Assembly (NCBI RefSeq): GCF_000500935.1
Contig: NC_022998.1
Span: 62,001-126,000, forward strand
DNA length: 64,000 bases
Direction of reading: 5' to 3'
Source of the DNA: Spiroplasma apis B31
GTDB lineage: Bacteria; Bacillota_I; Bacilli_A; Mycoplasmatales; Mycoplasmataceae
Each line of letters opens with the position of its first letter. Positions within the stretch are counted from its first letter, which is position 1. Shown one piece after another: positions 44,175-54,618 of the stretch. The notes under the pieces were generated by a model that worked only from the letters and a program-made list of their open reading frames with translations, was not told where the DNA came from and did no database searches. The translations under genes and the position numbers were made by a program.

Positions 44175-46031
44175 ATGGGTAAATTACCTAAAACTATCGA
44201 AAATTTTAATTCAGACTCTTCACAAAATTGAGTGCCTGCTCATCTAGGAAGAGTCTTTTTTGCACGGTTTTTCGATATCGTGATTAGTTCAGTTCCGATG
44301 TTGATAGTTTTCATTTTTTATAGAGTGGTGGATAGTAAAACAGCCTTAATTGCTGTGAGTTCAGGTTTGTTAACTATTTTTCTTTACTTCAACATAGTAC
44401 CCTTATTTTTCAAAGGAAAAACTTTAGCAAAGTTGATGTTTGGATTAAAAATTATACATTTAGAAAACAAAAAAATAACATTTAAAATATTATTTATTAG
44501 GGAGCTTTATTTTTTATATATCCCGTTGCTTTTTCAGTTATTATGTCAAATTGCAGCCGTATCTATTTTTTTACTATTCACAAGTGATGGTGAAGAAAAT
44601 GCTAACCTAATGGCCTCCACAACAAGCTTTATTTTGCAAAGGATTGGTTATGCGTTCTATGTAGGCTGATTTTTGTATTTACTCATCACCATATATTTAC
44701 AAGTTGATCATATAGCTGCAATAGATTTAAAATTAAAAATAAGAGTTTTGCACACAATAAAGGTGTACAATGAACCTAACATAAAAAAAGAGACACATAT
44801 TCATTTGGAGAATAAAAAACCAGGAATTATTAACCTAGAAGAGTTGAATGTTATACAAGGGGCAAATATGTTTAAAAATAGTTGTAATGCAATAGAAACA
44901 ATGATAGAAGAGAAATACTTTAGTGGTGCTGTTTTTTGTGTGTCAAAAAACAAAGAGCAGGTTTTTTTAAAGTCATTTGGAATAAATGATGTCAAAGAAA
45001 ACACACCAATGAACGAAAATTTAATTTTTAGAGCTTATTCAATGACTAAACCAGTTACTGTTATCGCGTTTCTAAGATTAGTCGATGCAGGTATAGTTAG
45101 TATCGACGATGAAATTTCAAAATTTTTACCGGTATTCAAAAGTCTTAATGTACTCCAAACTAAAACAAGTGATAATGTAGTTCCTCTATCTAATCCAATA
45201 ACTTTTAAACATTTACTTACAATGACGGCCGGTTTTACATATCATGGTAATAAAAATAAAACACAAATATTGACTTCTGAGTTCCTAAAAAACTATGTTG
45301 TTGGTGAAAATGGCAAATATTGGAATTACGATGATTTCTGCACTAATTTAAGTAAAATACCTCTTTTATTTCAACCAGGAACTGACTGAAATTACGGTTT
45401 AGAAATTGACGTATTGGCAGCTGCAATTGAAAAAATAACTAATCAATCGTTTAGAGATCATTTGAAAGATACATTATTCAAAGACTTAGGAATGTCAGAT
45501 AGTGATTTTTATTTATTTGATAAGAGTCGAGAAGCATTTGTTAATGTATGAAATACCGGAGAAGATGGAAACACTTTAAGAAAAAGAAATAACTTCAAAT
45601 ATCTTTCACAAGAAATAGACAAAGTTCCTAATGCCCCTATGGGCGGAGCTGGTTTATTCACAACTGCGACCGATTACAATAAGTTTTTAAATTTTTTACT
45701 CGATGGTAAAAACTCTGAAGGTCAGCAATTAATCTCAGAAAAATTATTAAATGAAATGTGTAAAGACCAACTTGGGGCACTTAAAAAAAGTTTTATTTGA
45801 ACTTTAAATGCGGATTATTCTTATGGTTACGGAGTTAGGGTTAGAATAGACAACAACGAGTCGCCTTTGACAGAGATCGGCGAGTTTGGTTGAGATGGTC
45901 TTTTAGGGTCTGCATCATTAGTAGATAAGAAAAATAATATAACAATGAATATAATGTTAAGCTCGTTTCCAGGGCATAATAAAAAAATATCAACAGAGTT
46001 TTTCGAAGCATTTTATAAAGATGTTAAGTAA
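44175..46031 (+). CDS. RDD membrane domain fused to beta-lactamase-like serine hydrolase
   Basis: The 618-residue protein starts with an RDD-type membrane domain (about residues 18-190: the Arg in LGRVFFARFFDIVISS, then GKTLAKLMFGLKIIHLENKK). After a linker comes a serine beta-lactamase/class C esterase-like domain (about 235-618). The active-site motif S-x-x-K is SMTK (Ser289, Lys292), the second motif contains Tyr407 in WNYGLE, and the third-site region reads GWDGLLGS (W-x-G, as in EstB-type esterases). PMGGAGLFTTATDYNKF is also typical. With no cell wall, a peptidoglycan role is unlikely; an esterase or peptidase at the membrane fits better. It follows the glycosyltransferase after 16 bases. 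Confidence 0.87.
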
Positions 46032-46112
46032 AACTTTTTTTTATTTCCATTAATTTTTAAATAAATGGTATTTTTTCCAAAATATGTGATAATAGATACG
46101 AGGAGGATAAAT

Positions 46113-48185
46113 ATGAGATACAAAGAATGAGAGGGCTTTAAAAAAGGTCAATGAACGGAAGAGGTTGATGTTAGAGGATTTATTCAAGCTAACTATGAAC
46201 CGTACATTGGGGATGACACCTTTTTAATGGGTCCAACAGAAGGTACCAAAATACTTTGAGATAAAATCATGGAATTAACTAAGAAAGAAAAAGAAGCTGG
46301 TGGGGTTTTGGATGTCGATAATGACGTTCCATCCACTGTAACTTCTCACGGTCCTGGTTATATCGATAAAAGTCTAGAAAAAATTGTGGGTCTTCAAACT
46401 GATAAGCCTTTCAAAAGAGCTCTAATGCCATGGGGTGGGATTAGCATGGCAGTCCAAGCCAACGAATCTTACGGTTTTGAAGTAACTGAACGAGTTAAAG
46501 AAATTTTTACCAAATATAGAAAAACACATAATCAGGGAGTATTTGATGCATATACTCCAGATATGCGTAAAATTAGAAGAAGTCATATTGTAACAGGTCT
46601 ACCTGACACTTATGGAAGAGGTAGAGTTATTGGTGACTATAGAAGATTGGCTCTTTACGGAACTGATTTTCTGATACAAGAAAAAATAAGTGATGCAGCT
46701 TTAATTGATGGAGAGATGACAGAAGATAAAATTAGATTAAGAGAAGAAATTGCTGAACAAATTAATGCATTAAATGACATTGTAACTATGTCGAAGTCTT
46801 ACGGTTTTGATGTAACTAAACCTGCCAAAAATGCAAAAGAAGCTTTTCAGTTCACATATTTAGCTTATTTAGCGGCGATTAAACAAAACAACGGGGCAGC
46901 CGAATCCTTTGGTAGAGTAGCTACTTTCTTAGATATTTATTTGGAAAGAGATTTAAAAAACAAAAAACTTACCGAAACCGAAGCTCAAGAGCTAGTAGAT
47001 CATTTAGTAATGAAACTAAGAATTGTAAAATTTACAAGAACACCCGCCTATAATGAAGTTTTCTCAGGAGACCCTGTTTGAGCTACAGAATCAATTGGTG
47101 GAATGGGGTTAGATGGTAGAACACTAGTAACCAAAAATTGTTATAGGTTTATTCATACCTTATCTAATATGGGGCCTTCACCAGAGCCTAATTTAACTAT
47201 ATTATGGGCTCAAAACTTACCAAATAATTTCAAGCAGTTTTGTGCTAAATATTCAATCTTGTATTCTTCAATGCAATATGAGAATGATGACATTATGAGA
47301 ACCACTCACGGAGATGATTATGCAATAGCTTGTTGTGTTAGTCCGATGCAGGTTGGTAAACAGTTGCAATTCTTTGGTGCCAGAACTAATTTAGCGAAAA
47401 CACTATTATACGCAATTAACGGTGGAGTTGATGAAATATCTAAGGAACAAATTTCACCAAGATTCGAACCAGTAACTACAGGAGATGAAAGTTTAAACTT
47501 TGATGAAGTTTGAAACAAGTTTGATAATATGATGTCTTGAGTCGCTGATAAATATGTAAATACTTTAAACGTAATACATTATATGCATGATAAATATTAT
47601 TATGAAAGTGCCGAAATGTGTTTTTACGACACTAAAATGCACAAATTCTTCGCTACAGGGATTGCAGGTCTGAGCGTAGTAGCAGACTCACTTTCTGCAA
47701 TTAAGTATGCAAAAGTTTATCCAGTTAGAGATAAAGACGGTATTGTTGTATCCTATAAAACAGAAGGTGATTTCCCTAAATATGGAAATGATGACGATAG
47801 AGTAGATACAATTGCCAAAGATATTGTAAAAATATTTATGAATAAAGTAAGAAGTCACCAAACATATAAAGGTTCTGAACCTACAATGTCAGTGCTAACA
47901 ATTACATCAAATGTTGTTTATGGAAAATCAACAGGTGATACTCCTTGTGGAAGAAAGTTCCCAGAAGCTTTTGCCCCAGGAGCTAACCCTATGCACGGAA
48001 GAGACTGCACTGGTGCAGTAGCTTCATTAAAATCAGTGTCTAAAATTCCATTCAAACATGCATCAGATGGAATTTCTAATACATTTTCTGTAATACCTAA
48101 CGCCTTAGGTAAAGACGAAGATTTAGTTATAGCAGGAGATTTCAAAGTATCTGGAGAAATACCAGAAGAAGCAAAAATAAAATAA
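46113..48185 (+). CDS. pflB: Pyruvate formate-lyase core subunit lacking the glycyl-radical domain
   Basis: PFL converts pyruvate and CoA into formate and acetyl-CoA. The 690 residues align with the family from WEGFKKGQW through the catalytic Cys407-Cys408 pair in [55 protein letters not shown] and [10 protein letters not shown] up to NALGKDEDL. There family proteins continue into the glycyl-radical domain. This one instead carries about 20 unrelated residues (ending EEAKIK) and stops at TAA 48183-48185, a real stop in code 4. The missing domain is the next gene, in the same frame. CGAGGAGG precedes the ATG. UGA Trp codons are present. Activity should need both subunits. Confidence 0.92.
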
Positions 48186-48215
48186 ATCGTATTAAGACGT
48201 AAAGGAGATAAATAT

Positions 48216-48452
48216 ATGTCAAAACAACAACAAGAAAACTTAGTCAACATGCTTGACGGTTATATGAAAAACGGAGGATTCCATCTAAATGTAAACGTTT
48301 TAGATCGTCATATCCTAAAGGATGCTCAAATGAATCCTGACAAGTATCCACAATTAACTATTAGAGTATCTGGTTATGCAGTTAACTTTGTTAAACTAAC
48401 CAAACAGCAACAAGATGAAGTTATATCAAGAACTTTTCACCAGTCAATGTAA
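48216..48452 (+). CDS. Stand-alone glycyl-radical domain of pyruvate formate-lyase
   Basis: This 78-residue protein is the C-terminal domain of PflB as a separate polypeptide: [20 protein letters not shown], then the radical loop [10 protein letters not shown] with radical Gly53, then [18 protein letters not shown], the normal PFL C-terminus. It has its own AAAGGAG ribosome site (48201-48207) and ATG, 30 bases after the core-subunit stop. It resembles the autonomous radical cofactor GrcA/YfiD and phage T4 protein that repair damaged PFL, but here the partner PflB has no radical domain of its own, so it would be an obligate subunit. A terminator and pflA follow. It might be annotated as grcA, which could hide the split. 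Confidence 0.92.
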   Translation: MSKQQQENLVNMLDGYMKNGGFHLNVNVLDRHILKDAQMNPDKYPQLTIRVSGYAVNFVKLTKQQQDEVISRTFHQSM

Positions 48453-48464
48453 TATAAATTTATA

Positions 48465-48490
48465 AAAAAGGACTAAGATTAGTCCTTTTT
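48465..48490 (+). terminator. Hairpin between radical subunit and pflA
   Basis: Perfect 11-base stem (48465-48475 with 48480-48490) with T run; partial read-through into pflA would fit the low activase need. Confidence 0.75.
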
Positions 48491-48506
48491 AAATGGAAGG
48501 TGTAAT

Positions 48507-49256
48507 ATGGTTGGTTATTATAATAGTATAGAGACTTTTGGTGCTGTTGATGGTCCTGGTATAAGACTTGTTATATTCCTGCAAGGCTGTTTACTTCGTT
48601 GTAAATATTGTCACAACCCTGAGACTCTTGAGTTTAGCAAAGAAAAAACTATTACCGTTGATGAAGTCCTAGAACTTTTTGAAAAAAATAGATCATTTTA
48701 TGAAAAAGGAGGAATAACTTTGTCTGGTGGTGAAGCAACAACTCAGATGCAATTTTGTATTGAACTTTTTAAACAGGCTAAGTCTAGAAATATTCACACT
48801 TGCTTAGATACTTGTTTTGGTACTTTTCAAAGCATACCGAAAGTTGAGGCGCAATGATTGCAGCTTTTGAAGTATACGGATTTAACTTTAGCGGACTTAA
48901 AGCACATAGACAATGATAAACACATAAATTTGACTTCAAGACCAAACATTAATATTCTGGAAGCTATCAATTTTTTGGACAAAAACGGGGCAAAAATGTG
49001 AGTCAGACACGTACTAGTTCCTGGGTGGACAGACGACAAAGACGATTTATTTAAGTTAGGACAATTTGTTGGCAGATTAAAAAACATGGAAAGACTTGAG
49101 ATGCTACCTTATCATAACCTGATGATTCCAAAATATGAAAACCTTAAAATGAAGTTTCATTTAAAAGATGTCATTCCACCAAGCAAAGAATATGTAAAAG
49201 AATGTCGTGACATAATAAAATTAGGAATGTTGGATACAAAGAAAAGCAATAGTTAA
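48507..49256 (+). CDS. pflA: Pyruvate formate-lyase activating enzyme
   Basis: PflA is a radical-SAM enzyme that abstracts a hydrogen from the PFL radical glycine. The 249 residues have [21 protein letters not shown], the iron-sulfur motif [12 protein letters not shown] (C-x3-C-x2-C), [11 protein letters not shown] and the later [12 protein letters not shown] 48855 and 48999 are Trp. GGAAGGTG precedes the ATG. Its substrate here would be the free 78-residue domain or its complex with the PflB core. The position directly behind the two Pfl genes makes a complete locus. Confidence 0.95.
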
Positions 49257-49257
49257 G

Positions 49258-49278
49258 AAAGACTTCGGTCTTTTTTTT
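49258..49278 (+). terminator. Terminator after pflA
   Basis: AAAGAC-TTCG-GTCTTT stem with a stable UUCG loop and T run (49258-49278). Confidence 0.88.
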
Positions 49279-49338
49279 GATTTTTTGATTTTTTCTATAA
49301 ATAATTGTTATTATAAAAAAGTTACAAGGAGTGAGTAT

Positions 49339-51504
49339 ATGAAAAATTTATTAAACATATTAAATGATCAACAGTTAGATAGTGTTATTACAACAGACGT
49401 ACCTGTAAGAATTATAGCGGGTCCAGGTAGTGGTAAAACGAGAGTAGTAACAACTAAAATTGCATATCTAGTTAAACAAGAGAATATAGCTCCTTACAAG
49501 ATTTTGGCAGTGACTTTTACTAACAAAGCGGCAAACGAGATGAAAGAAAGAGTAGAAAAAATGATAGGTCCAGGCTCAGACAAGCCTTTCATAAGTACGT
49601 TTCACTCATTTTGTGTAAGAGTCCTTAGAGAAGATTTTGAACACTGTAACTTAAAAAAAGATTTCGTGATTATAGACACTTCTGACCAAGCAAAAATATT
49701 TAGAAACATTATCAAAGAACTAAATATTGATATCGATGATAAAAGTTTTACAAGAAAGTGTGCATCAAAAATTAGCGGTTGAAAAAACCATTTTATAGAT
49801 TGAAAAGAGGCAAGAGAATCTTTATATACTCATCAAGAAAAACATTTTGCTACTATTTACCGAGAATACTTAAAGTACCTTGAAAATAAAAACTTGCTTG
49901 ATTTTGATGATCTTATTTTGAAAGTCCACACTCTTTTTAGAACAAATACTGAAATTCGTACAAAATGAAAAAACCGCTTTGATTATATACTTGTCGATGA
50001 GTTTCAAGACACCAATGATATACAATTTAACTTAATTCAATGACTACTTGGTGATAGAAACTGTTTAACAGTTGTTGGTGACCCTGATCAAACAATTTAT
50101 TCTTGAAGGGGTGCTAAGTTAAGGATTATTATGAACTTTGAACAAGTTTACCCAAAAGCACGAACAATTTTATTGACGCAAAATTATAGATCAACAAAAC
50201 CCATTGTCGATTTAGCAAACAATTTTATTATAAAAAACAAAAATCGTGAAGACAAAGAAATCTACACATTAAAAACCGAGGGTAGTAGAGTATCCATCAA
50301 AGAAGCGTCTTCCACAAATTTTGAAGCTAAGTTTGTTGCTAAGAAAATTCAAGAACTTGTTAAAAGCAAGCAATACGAATATAAAGATATTTATGTGATT
50401 TTCAGAATAAATGCTTGGTCACAAGAAATTGAAAAAGAATTTGCCAATGCTAAAATACCTTTCAGTTTAGTTGGTGGTTATCAATTTAGGGAACGTAAAG
50501 TTATAAAAGATGCAACAGCGTTATTAAAAGCGATCTCAATCAAAGATGATTTATCATTTGAAAGAATATTTGATTTCACTCCAAAAGTGGGTTCGGTTAC
50601 ATCTGGAAAACTTTTTGCTGCGGCAAAGGAAATGAATTTGAACATGTTCGACTTTTTAACTCAACACGAGAATAAAGTAAAAGAAATAACAAAGAACTTA
50701 GACTCTTTGATAATAACTCTAAAAACAGGAAATGAGATGTTTATGGAGAACACTAAACTAGCCACTCTTGCGAAGTCAATGATAAAACTGAGTGGCTATG
50801 AAGAAAAAATAAATTCTCAATCAAAAGAAGATTTAGAAAGCCTCCAAAACTTACGAGCCTATTATGATCAGTTCCAAAAGTTTGATGAAGAGTATGATTT
50901 AGAAAAACCAGAAATTAATAGATTAATTAAATTCTTACAAGAAGAGTCGTTATCTAGCTCATCGGAGACTCCTGAAGTTCCAAATAAAGTTACTCTTCTT
51001 ACTATACATGCAGCTAAAGGATTGGAAAATAAGGTTGTTTTCATCGTCGGATTAAATAAAGATATTTTCCCTTCAAAACGAGCATTTACAAGTATGGAGA
51101 ATCTCGAAGAAGAGAGACGAGCCTTTTATGTGGCAATAACAAGAGCGCAAGAAATGCTCTTTATTAGCTATGTATCAGGTGGCTTTTCATATTTAGTGGG
51201 TGGTGAACTTGGAGAATCTAGGTTTATTAGAGAATTGGATCCAAGTTTATATGACTTTGAAAAAAATATTTACTTTCATTCTCCAACTGAGATGACAAGC
51301 CAAATGTATCCTACTGGTTTGGTTCATAAAGAACCAACCAAAATAGAGTCAGGTGTATTTAAAGGTGATAAAGTTGATCACATAATGTTTGGTGAAGGAA
51401 TTGTCACTTCTATTACAGATAAATATCTTGTAATTGCATTTTCGAATCCATCATATGGAACCAAATCTATTCCGATAGTATCTAAATCTTGAAGCAAAAA
51501 GTAA
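49339..51504 (+). CDS. pcrA: ATP-dependent DNA helicase PcrA/UvrD
   Basis: This is a superfamily 1A 3'-5' helicase used in repair and replication-fork maintenance. The 721 residues show motif I AGPGSGKT (27-34), motif Ia TFTNKAANEMKERV, motif II VDEFQDTN, motif III GDPDQTIYSWRGA, motif IV NYRST, motif V LTIHAAKGLE and motif VI EEERRAFYVAITRA. ATG 49339 is chosen for AAGGAGTG just upstream; an in-frame ATG at 49285 would add residues with no ribosome site. The C-terminal tail has GEGIVTSITDK (PcrA C-terminal Tudor-like domain). UGA codons (for example 49780, 49801, 51490) are Trp. Confidence 0.96.
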
Positions 51505-51511
51505 CACTTTC

Positions 51512-51541
51512 TTATCACAAGTATTTACTTTTCTATATAAT
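51512..51541 (+). promoter_or_regulatory. ptsH promoter
   Basis: TTATCA (51512-51517) and a perfect TATAAT (51536-51541) at 18-base spacing, 24 bases before the ptsH ATG; TTAGGAGG at 51549-51556 is the ribosome site. Confidence 0.6.
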
Positions 51542-51565
51542 ATATTTGTTAGGAGGATATAAAAA

Positions 51566-51829
51566 ATGACTTCATTTACAGCTAAAGTTATTGATCCAGT
51601 AGGATTACATGCAAGACCAGCTTCTGTTTTAACTAAGGAAGCTTCTAAATTTGCTTCTGAAATTAAAATAAAATCAGGAGACAAAGAGGGAAACCTTAAA
51701 TCTATTATGAACGTTATGGCGCTTGCTGTTAAATCTGGTGCAGATGTTACAATCGAAGCAACTGGTGATGACGAAAAAGAAGCAATTGCAGCTATTGAAC
51801 AAGCTATGAAAGATAATTCAATTATCTAA
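51566..51829 (+). CDS. ptsH: Phosphocarrier protein HPr
   Basis: HPr passes phosphate from Enzyme I to the PTS permeases. The 87-residue product carries the catalytic His15 in VGLHARPAS and the regulatory Ser46 in NLKSIMNVMAL, so both the PTS and the HprK-dependent modifications are possible. Enzyme I is at 54619 and HprK at 4036. It is a single-gene unit with promoter and terminator, as expected for a highly expressed protein. Confidence 0.98.
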   Translation: MTSFTAKVIDPVGLHARPASVLTKEASKFASEIKIKSGDKEGNLKSIMNVMALAVKSGADVTIEATGDDEKEAIAAIEQAMKDNSII

Positions 51830-51833
51830 AATT

Positions 51834-51860
51834 AAAATGAGTAGTAACTCATTTTTTTTA
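51834..51860 (+). terminator. Terminator after ptsH
   Basis: Perfect nine-base stem (51834-51842 with 51847-51855) followed by a T run. Confidence 0.85.
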
Positions 51861-51946
51861 TTCTTAGCTATATATAAATATTTTAATTTTAAAAACTTTT
51901 TACTAGACCAATAATGATATAATTCTTTCAAGATTGGAGTAAAAAT

Positions 51947-52705
51947 ATGATTGAAATTAAAAACCTTACTAGAACTTTTAAAAACGGGACAGGTATAAAA
52001 AATGTTTCTTTTAATATAAATCAAGGTGATATTGTTGCATTTATTGGCGATAACGGAGCAGGTAAAACCACAACAATTAAAGCACTTTTTGGAGAGGTAA
52101 GACTTAAAGAAGGGAATGTTTTGCTTAATGGTGAAAATCTTCACGAGAATAACAACTTAAAAAATGTGGCTTTTTTCCCTGACACAAACAATATACCTTT
52201 AGATATGAAACTTAATGAGTACATTCACTATTTGTGTGCCGCAAATGGTATGGAAAAAAAAGACTTTATGCCTAACATTGAGCCAATTTACAATATGTTG
52301 GGTTTAGATAAGCACAAGGGTAAAAAACTAAAAGAGCTTTCGGCAGGTTGAAAGAAAAAAGCTATAATGGCAAGCGTTCTTATTAGAGGTCCGAAATATA
52401 TAATTCTTGATGAGCCAACAGCAAATTTAGATGTTGAATCAAAACTTGAGTTTATATCTATATTGAAAGAATTAAACACCTATGGTGTAACAATAATGAT
52501 AACTAGCCACATAATAGAGGAATTACAAGAAATTGCAAATCACTTAGTTCTAATTAAAAATGGCGAAATTGTTTTCGATAAAATTATTGATAATCAAAAA
52601 GAGAGAATTATAGATATTTATAAAAAATTTGTAGATCCCAAAAAAATAGATCTAAGTAATCTAAATAATGTTTATAAAGGAGGACAAAATGGAAAAGCAA
52701 TCTAA
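51947..52705 (+). CDS. ABC transporter ATP-binding protein (ABC-2 type)
   Basis: The 252-residue ATPase has Walker A GDNGAGKTT, a signature LSAGWKKKA whose Trp is encoded by UGA 52348, Walker B YIILDEPTANLD and a switch His in TSHIIEEL. This pattern belongs to the CcmA/ABC-2 group of drug, antibiotic or lipid exporters. The permease gene begins inside its 3' end (17-base overlap), showing strict coupling. The substrate is unknown. It lies between ptsH and ptsI but has its own upstream gap of about 85 bases after the ptsH terminator. Confidence 0.92.
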
Positions 52706-54509
52706 CAAATTTGGTAACAAATTTAAAACAACAAAGATCCTCCTAGGGATTAACTTAAAACAAATATTAAGATATAAACCAACAATTATTATTGGTTCAA
52801 TTGTATTAGTCTTGAATATATTACTATTATTAATTGGAGCTCACACAGGAAAAACTTTCGAGTCTGTTTTAACAAATTCATTAGTAACCAAGTCAATTTA
52901 TTACATTATCGTATTATTCACTTTTGGTCTTTTTATGTCATTAGTCTCTTTGTTTTTTTATAAAAAACATATAAATGAAGGAATATTGAACATTGAATTA
53001 AGGGCAGGTATTAATATTTGAAATTCTTTTTTTCTAAGATATGTATTATCAATGATAGTTATATTAATGTATGTAACTATATATGTGTTAATCTCATTAC
53101 CAATTATATATACTGGAAAATTAGATAGCGACTTAGTATCTAAAATTCAAGTACCACAAATATTATTTCTTTACTTCTTTGCGATAGTTGTATACCCATT
53201 TATAACTATAATCACTTCTTTATTTACTTCAGCTATAGGTACTCTATTGAATATTGTTGTTGTCCTTGCAATTTGTTTCACACCGATGGCAATTGGGCTT
53301 TCAACAAAACTAAGTAGTACAGGTAGTTTTGAAAAATACGAGAAAACTAAAAAACTTTCTTTAATTAATAAAAGATATGAACTAGGAAGCGACTTTTATC
53401 AAAAATTTAAAACTCATTCTATCATGAAAGATGTGTTTACTGATTCAAAACCTTACGGTGAATTAGGTAACTTATTCAATCAGTTTTCTAAGGATGACGG
53501 AAGGATTTCTAATAATTTATTAGCAAGAGCCTTATTTATGGGGCAATCAAGTATAGAATCTTATACAACTAAAGATAATGTACTTAAAAATTGAAAAATT
53601 TATGATAATGTTTTAAAACCAGTTTATGAGGTTACAAAAGACTATAAATCAGACACCACAATTAAAAACTTAGACAGTAATTATTTATTTGGTTCATTTA
53701 CAAATCAAACAAGTAGATCACAACTTAACTTGAAAGCTTATTCAAATTTCCTAAAAGGAAATGAAAAAACAAAAAATCTATCTGAATTATTTGATTATGC
53801 AACATCTGTTTACGATAAATATTGATATGGATTAGCAAATGAATCATACATTTCAAATTACTCAATAAGTTTTAAAGGCAATTCTTTATTACCAAGAGTT
53901 GTTGGAACAACCAACTTGATATTGGGTGAAACAGAGGATTCTTCAAGACCTTCAGAAGAAGATAAACATGATTTAGAATACAACAAAGGATTATTTAACT
54001 TTTATAATGAACACCCAGAATTAATGGTTATGAACTTTTTAGTTACACAATTATATAATGTTGCAACTAATTTTGATAACTTTAATTTCGTAGATGTATT
54101 CAAAACTTATCAAGAGGACTTAACTTTCGAAGATGCCTTAGAAAAATATAATAGTGTTTATAATAAAGCTAACCAATTCAATAACATCAACTTTTTAGGC
54201 AACTTCTCTTGAATATATAGAGGATATTCTAACGACCCCTTTTATATGGATTATTTTTATTCAGATCTTAGCACAACAATTATCACTCCTTATGAAGGGA
54301 TCAAATATATAACACCAGCTGATATTCAATATGCTAAAGAAAAATCAGCAAGCAATCAGCTTTCAAAAAATTTCGAGCCTATATTTGAATCTAAATTAAA
54401 AGCAAAAGGTGGAATAAATTATTGATTATCTGTTTCATGTTGAATCGTAGCAACAGGAATATTCATATTATTCTCTGCTTTAATATTTAAAAGAAAATCT
54501 AAAATCTAA
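52689..54509 (+). CDS. ABC-2 type permease with large extracytoplasmic domain
   Basis: The 606-residue membrane protein has about five hydrophobic helices in the first 205 residues, then a long hydrophilic region of about 365 residues (roughly 210-575), and one final helix (SCWIVATGIFILFSALIF) followed by a basic end. I do not recognise the hydrophilic domain. Its length between helices suggests it lies outside the cell, if helix counting is right. ATG 52689 is chosen for AAAGGAGGA at 52677-52685; an upstream in-frame ATG at 52668 lacks a ribosome site. It pairs with the ATPase just upstream. A terminator follows. Confidence 0.82.
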
Positions 54510-54512
54510 AAC

Positions 54513-54542
54513 AAATAACCCTAACTTGGGTTATTTTTTTAA
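54513..54542 (+). terminator. Terminator after the ABC-2 permease
   Basis: Nine-base stem AAATAACCC (54513-54521) with GGGTTATTT (54528-54536) and a T run. Confidence 0.85.
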
Positions 54543-54575
54543 TAAAAAAAACTAAAAATATAGGGGTAATAATTT

Positions 54576-54583
54576 TGTATAAT
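54576..54583 (+). promoter_or_regulatory. ptsI promoter -10 region
   Basis: TATAAT at 54578-54583 preceded by TTG; no good -35 is obvious. TTAGGAGG at 54600-54607 is the ribosome site. Confidence 0.5.
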
Positions 54584-54618
54584 AAGTATGTTTAATAAAT
54601 TAGGAGGAATACGTAATA

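Noticed and set aside
48183-48215. The pfl break as another UGA artefact or sequencing error
   Set aside because: The stop is TAA, a ribosome site precedes the second gene, and the core subunit carries extra non-homologous residues before its stop, so a true split is more likely.
47918-48250. Minus-strand open frame across the 3' end of pflB
   Set aside because: Antisense to conserved PFL residues; no ribosome site or family match.
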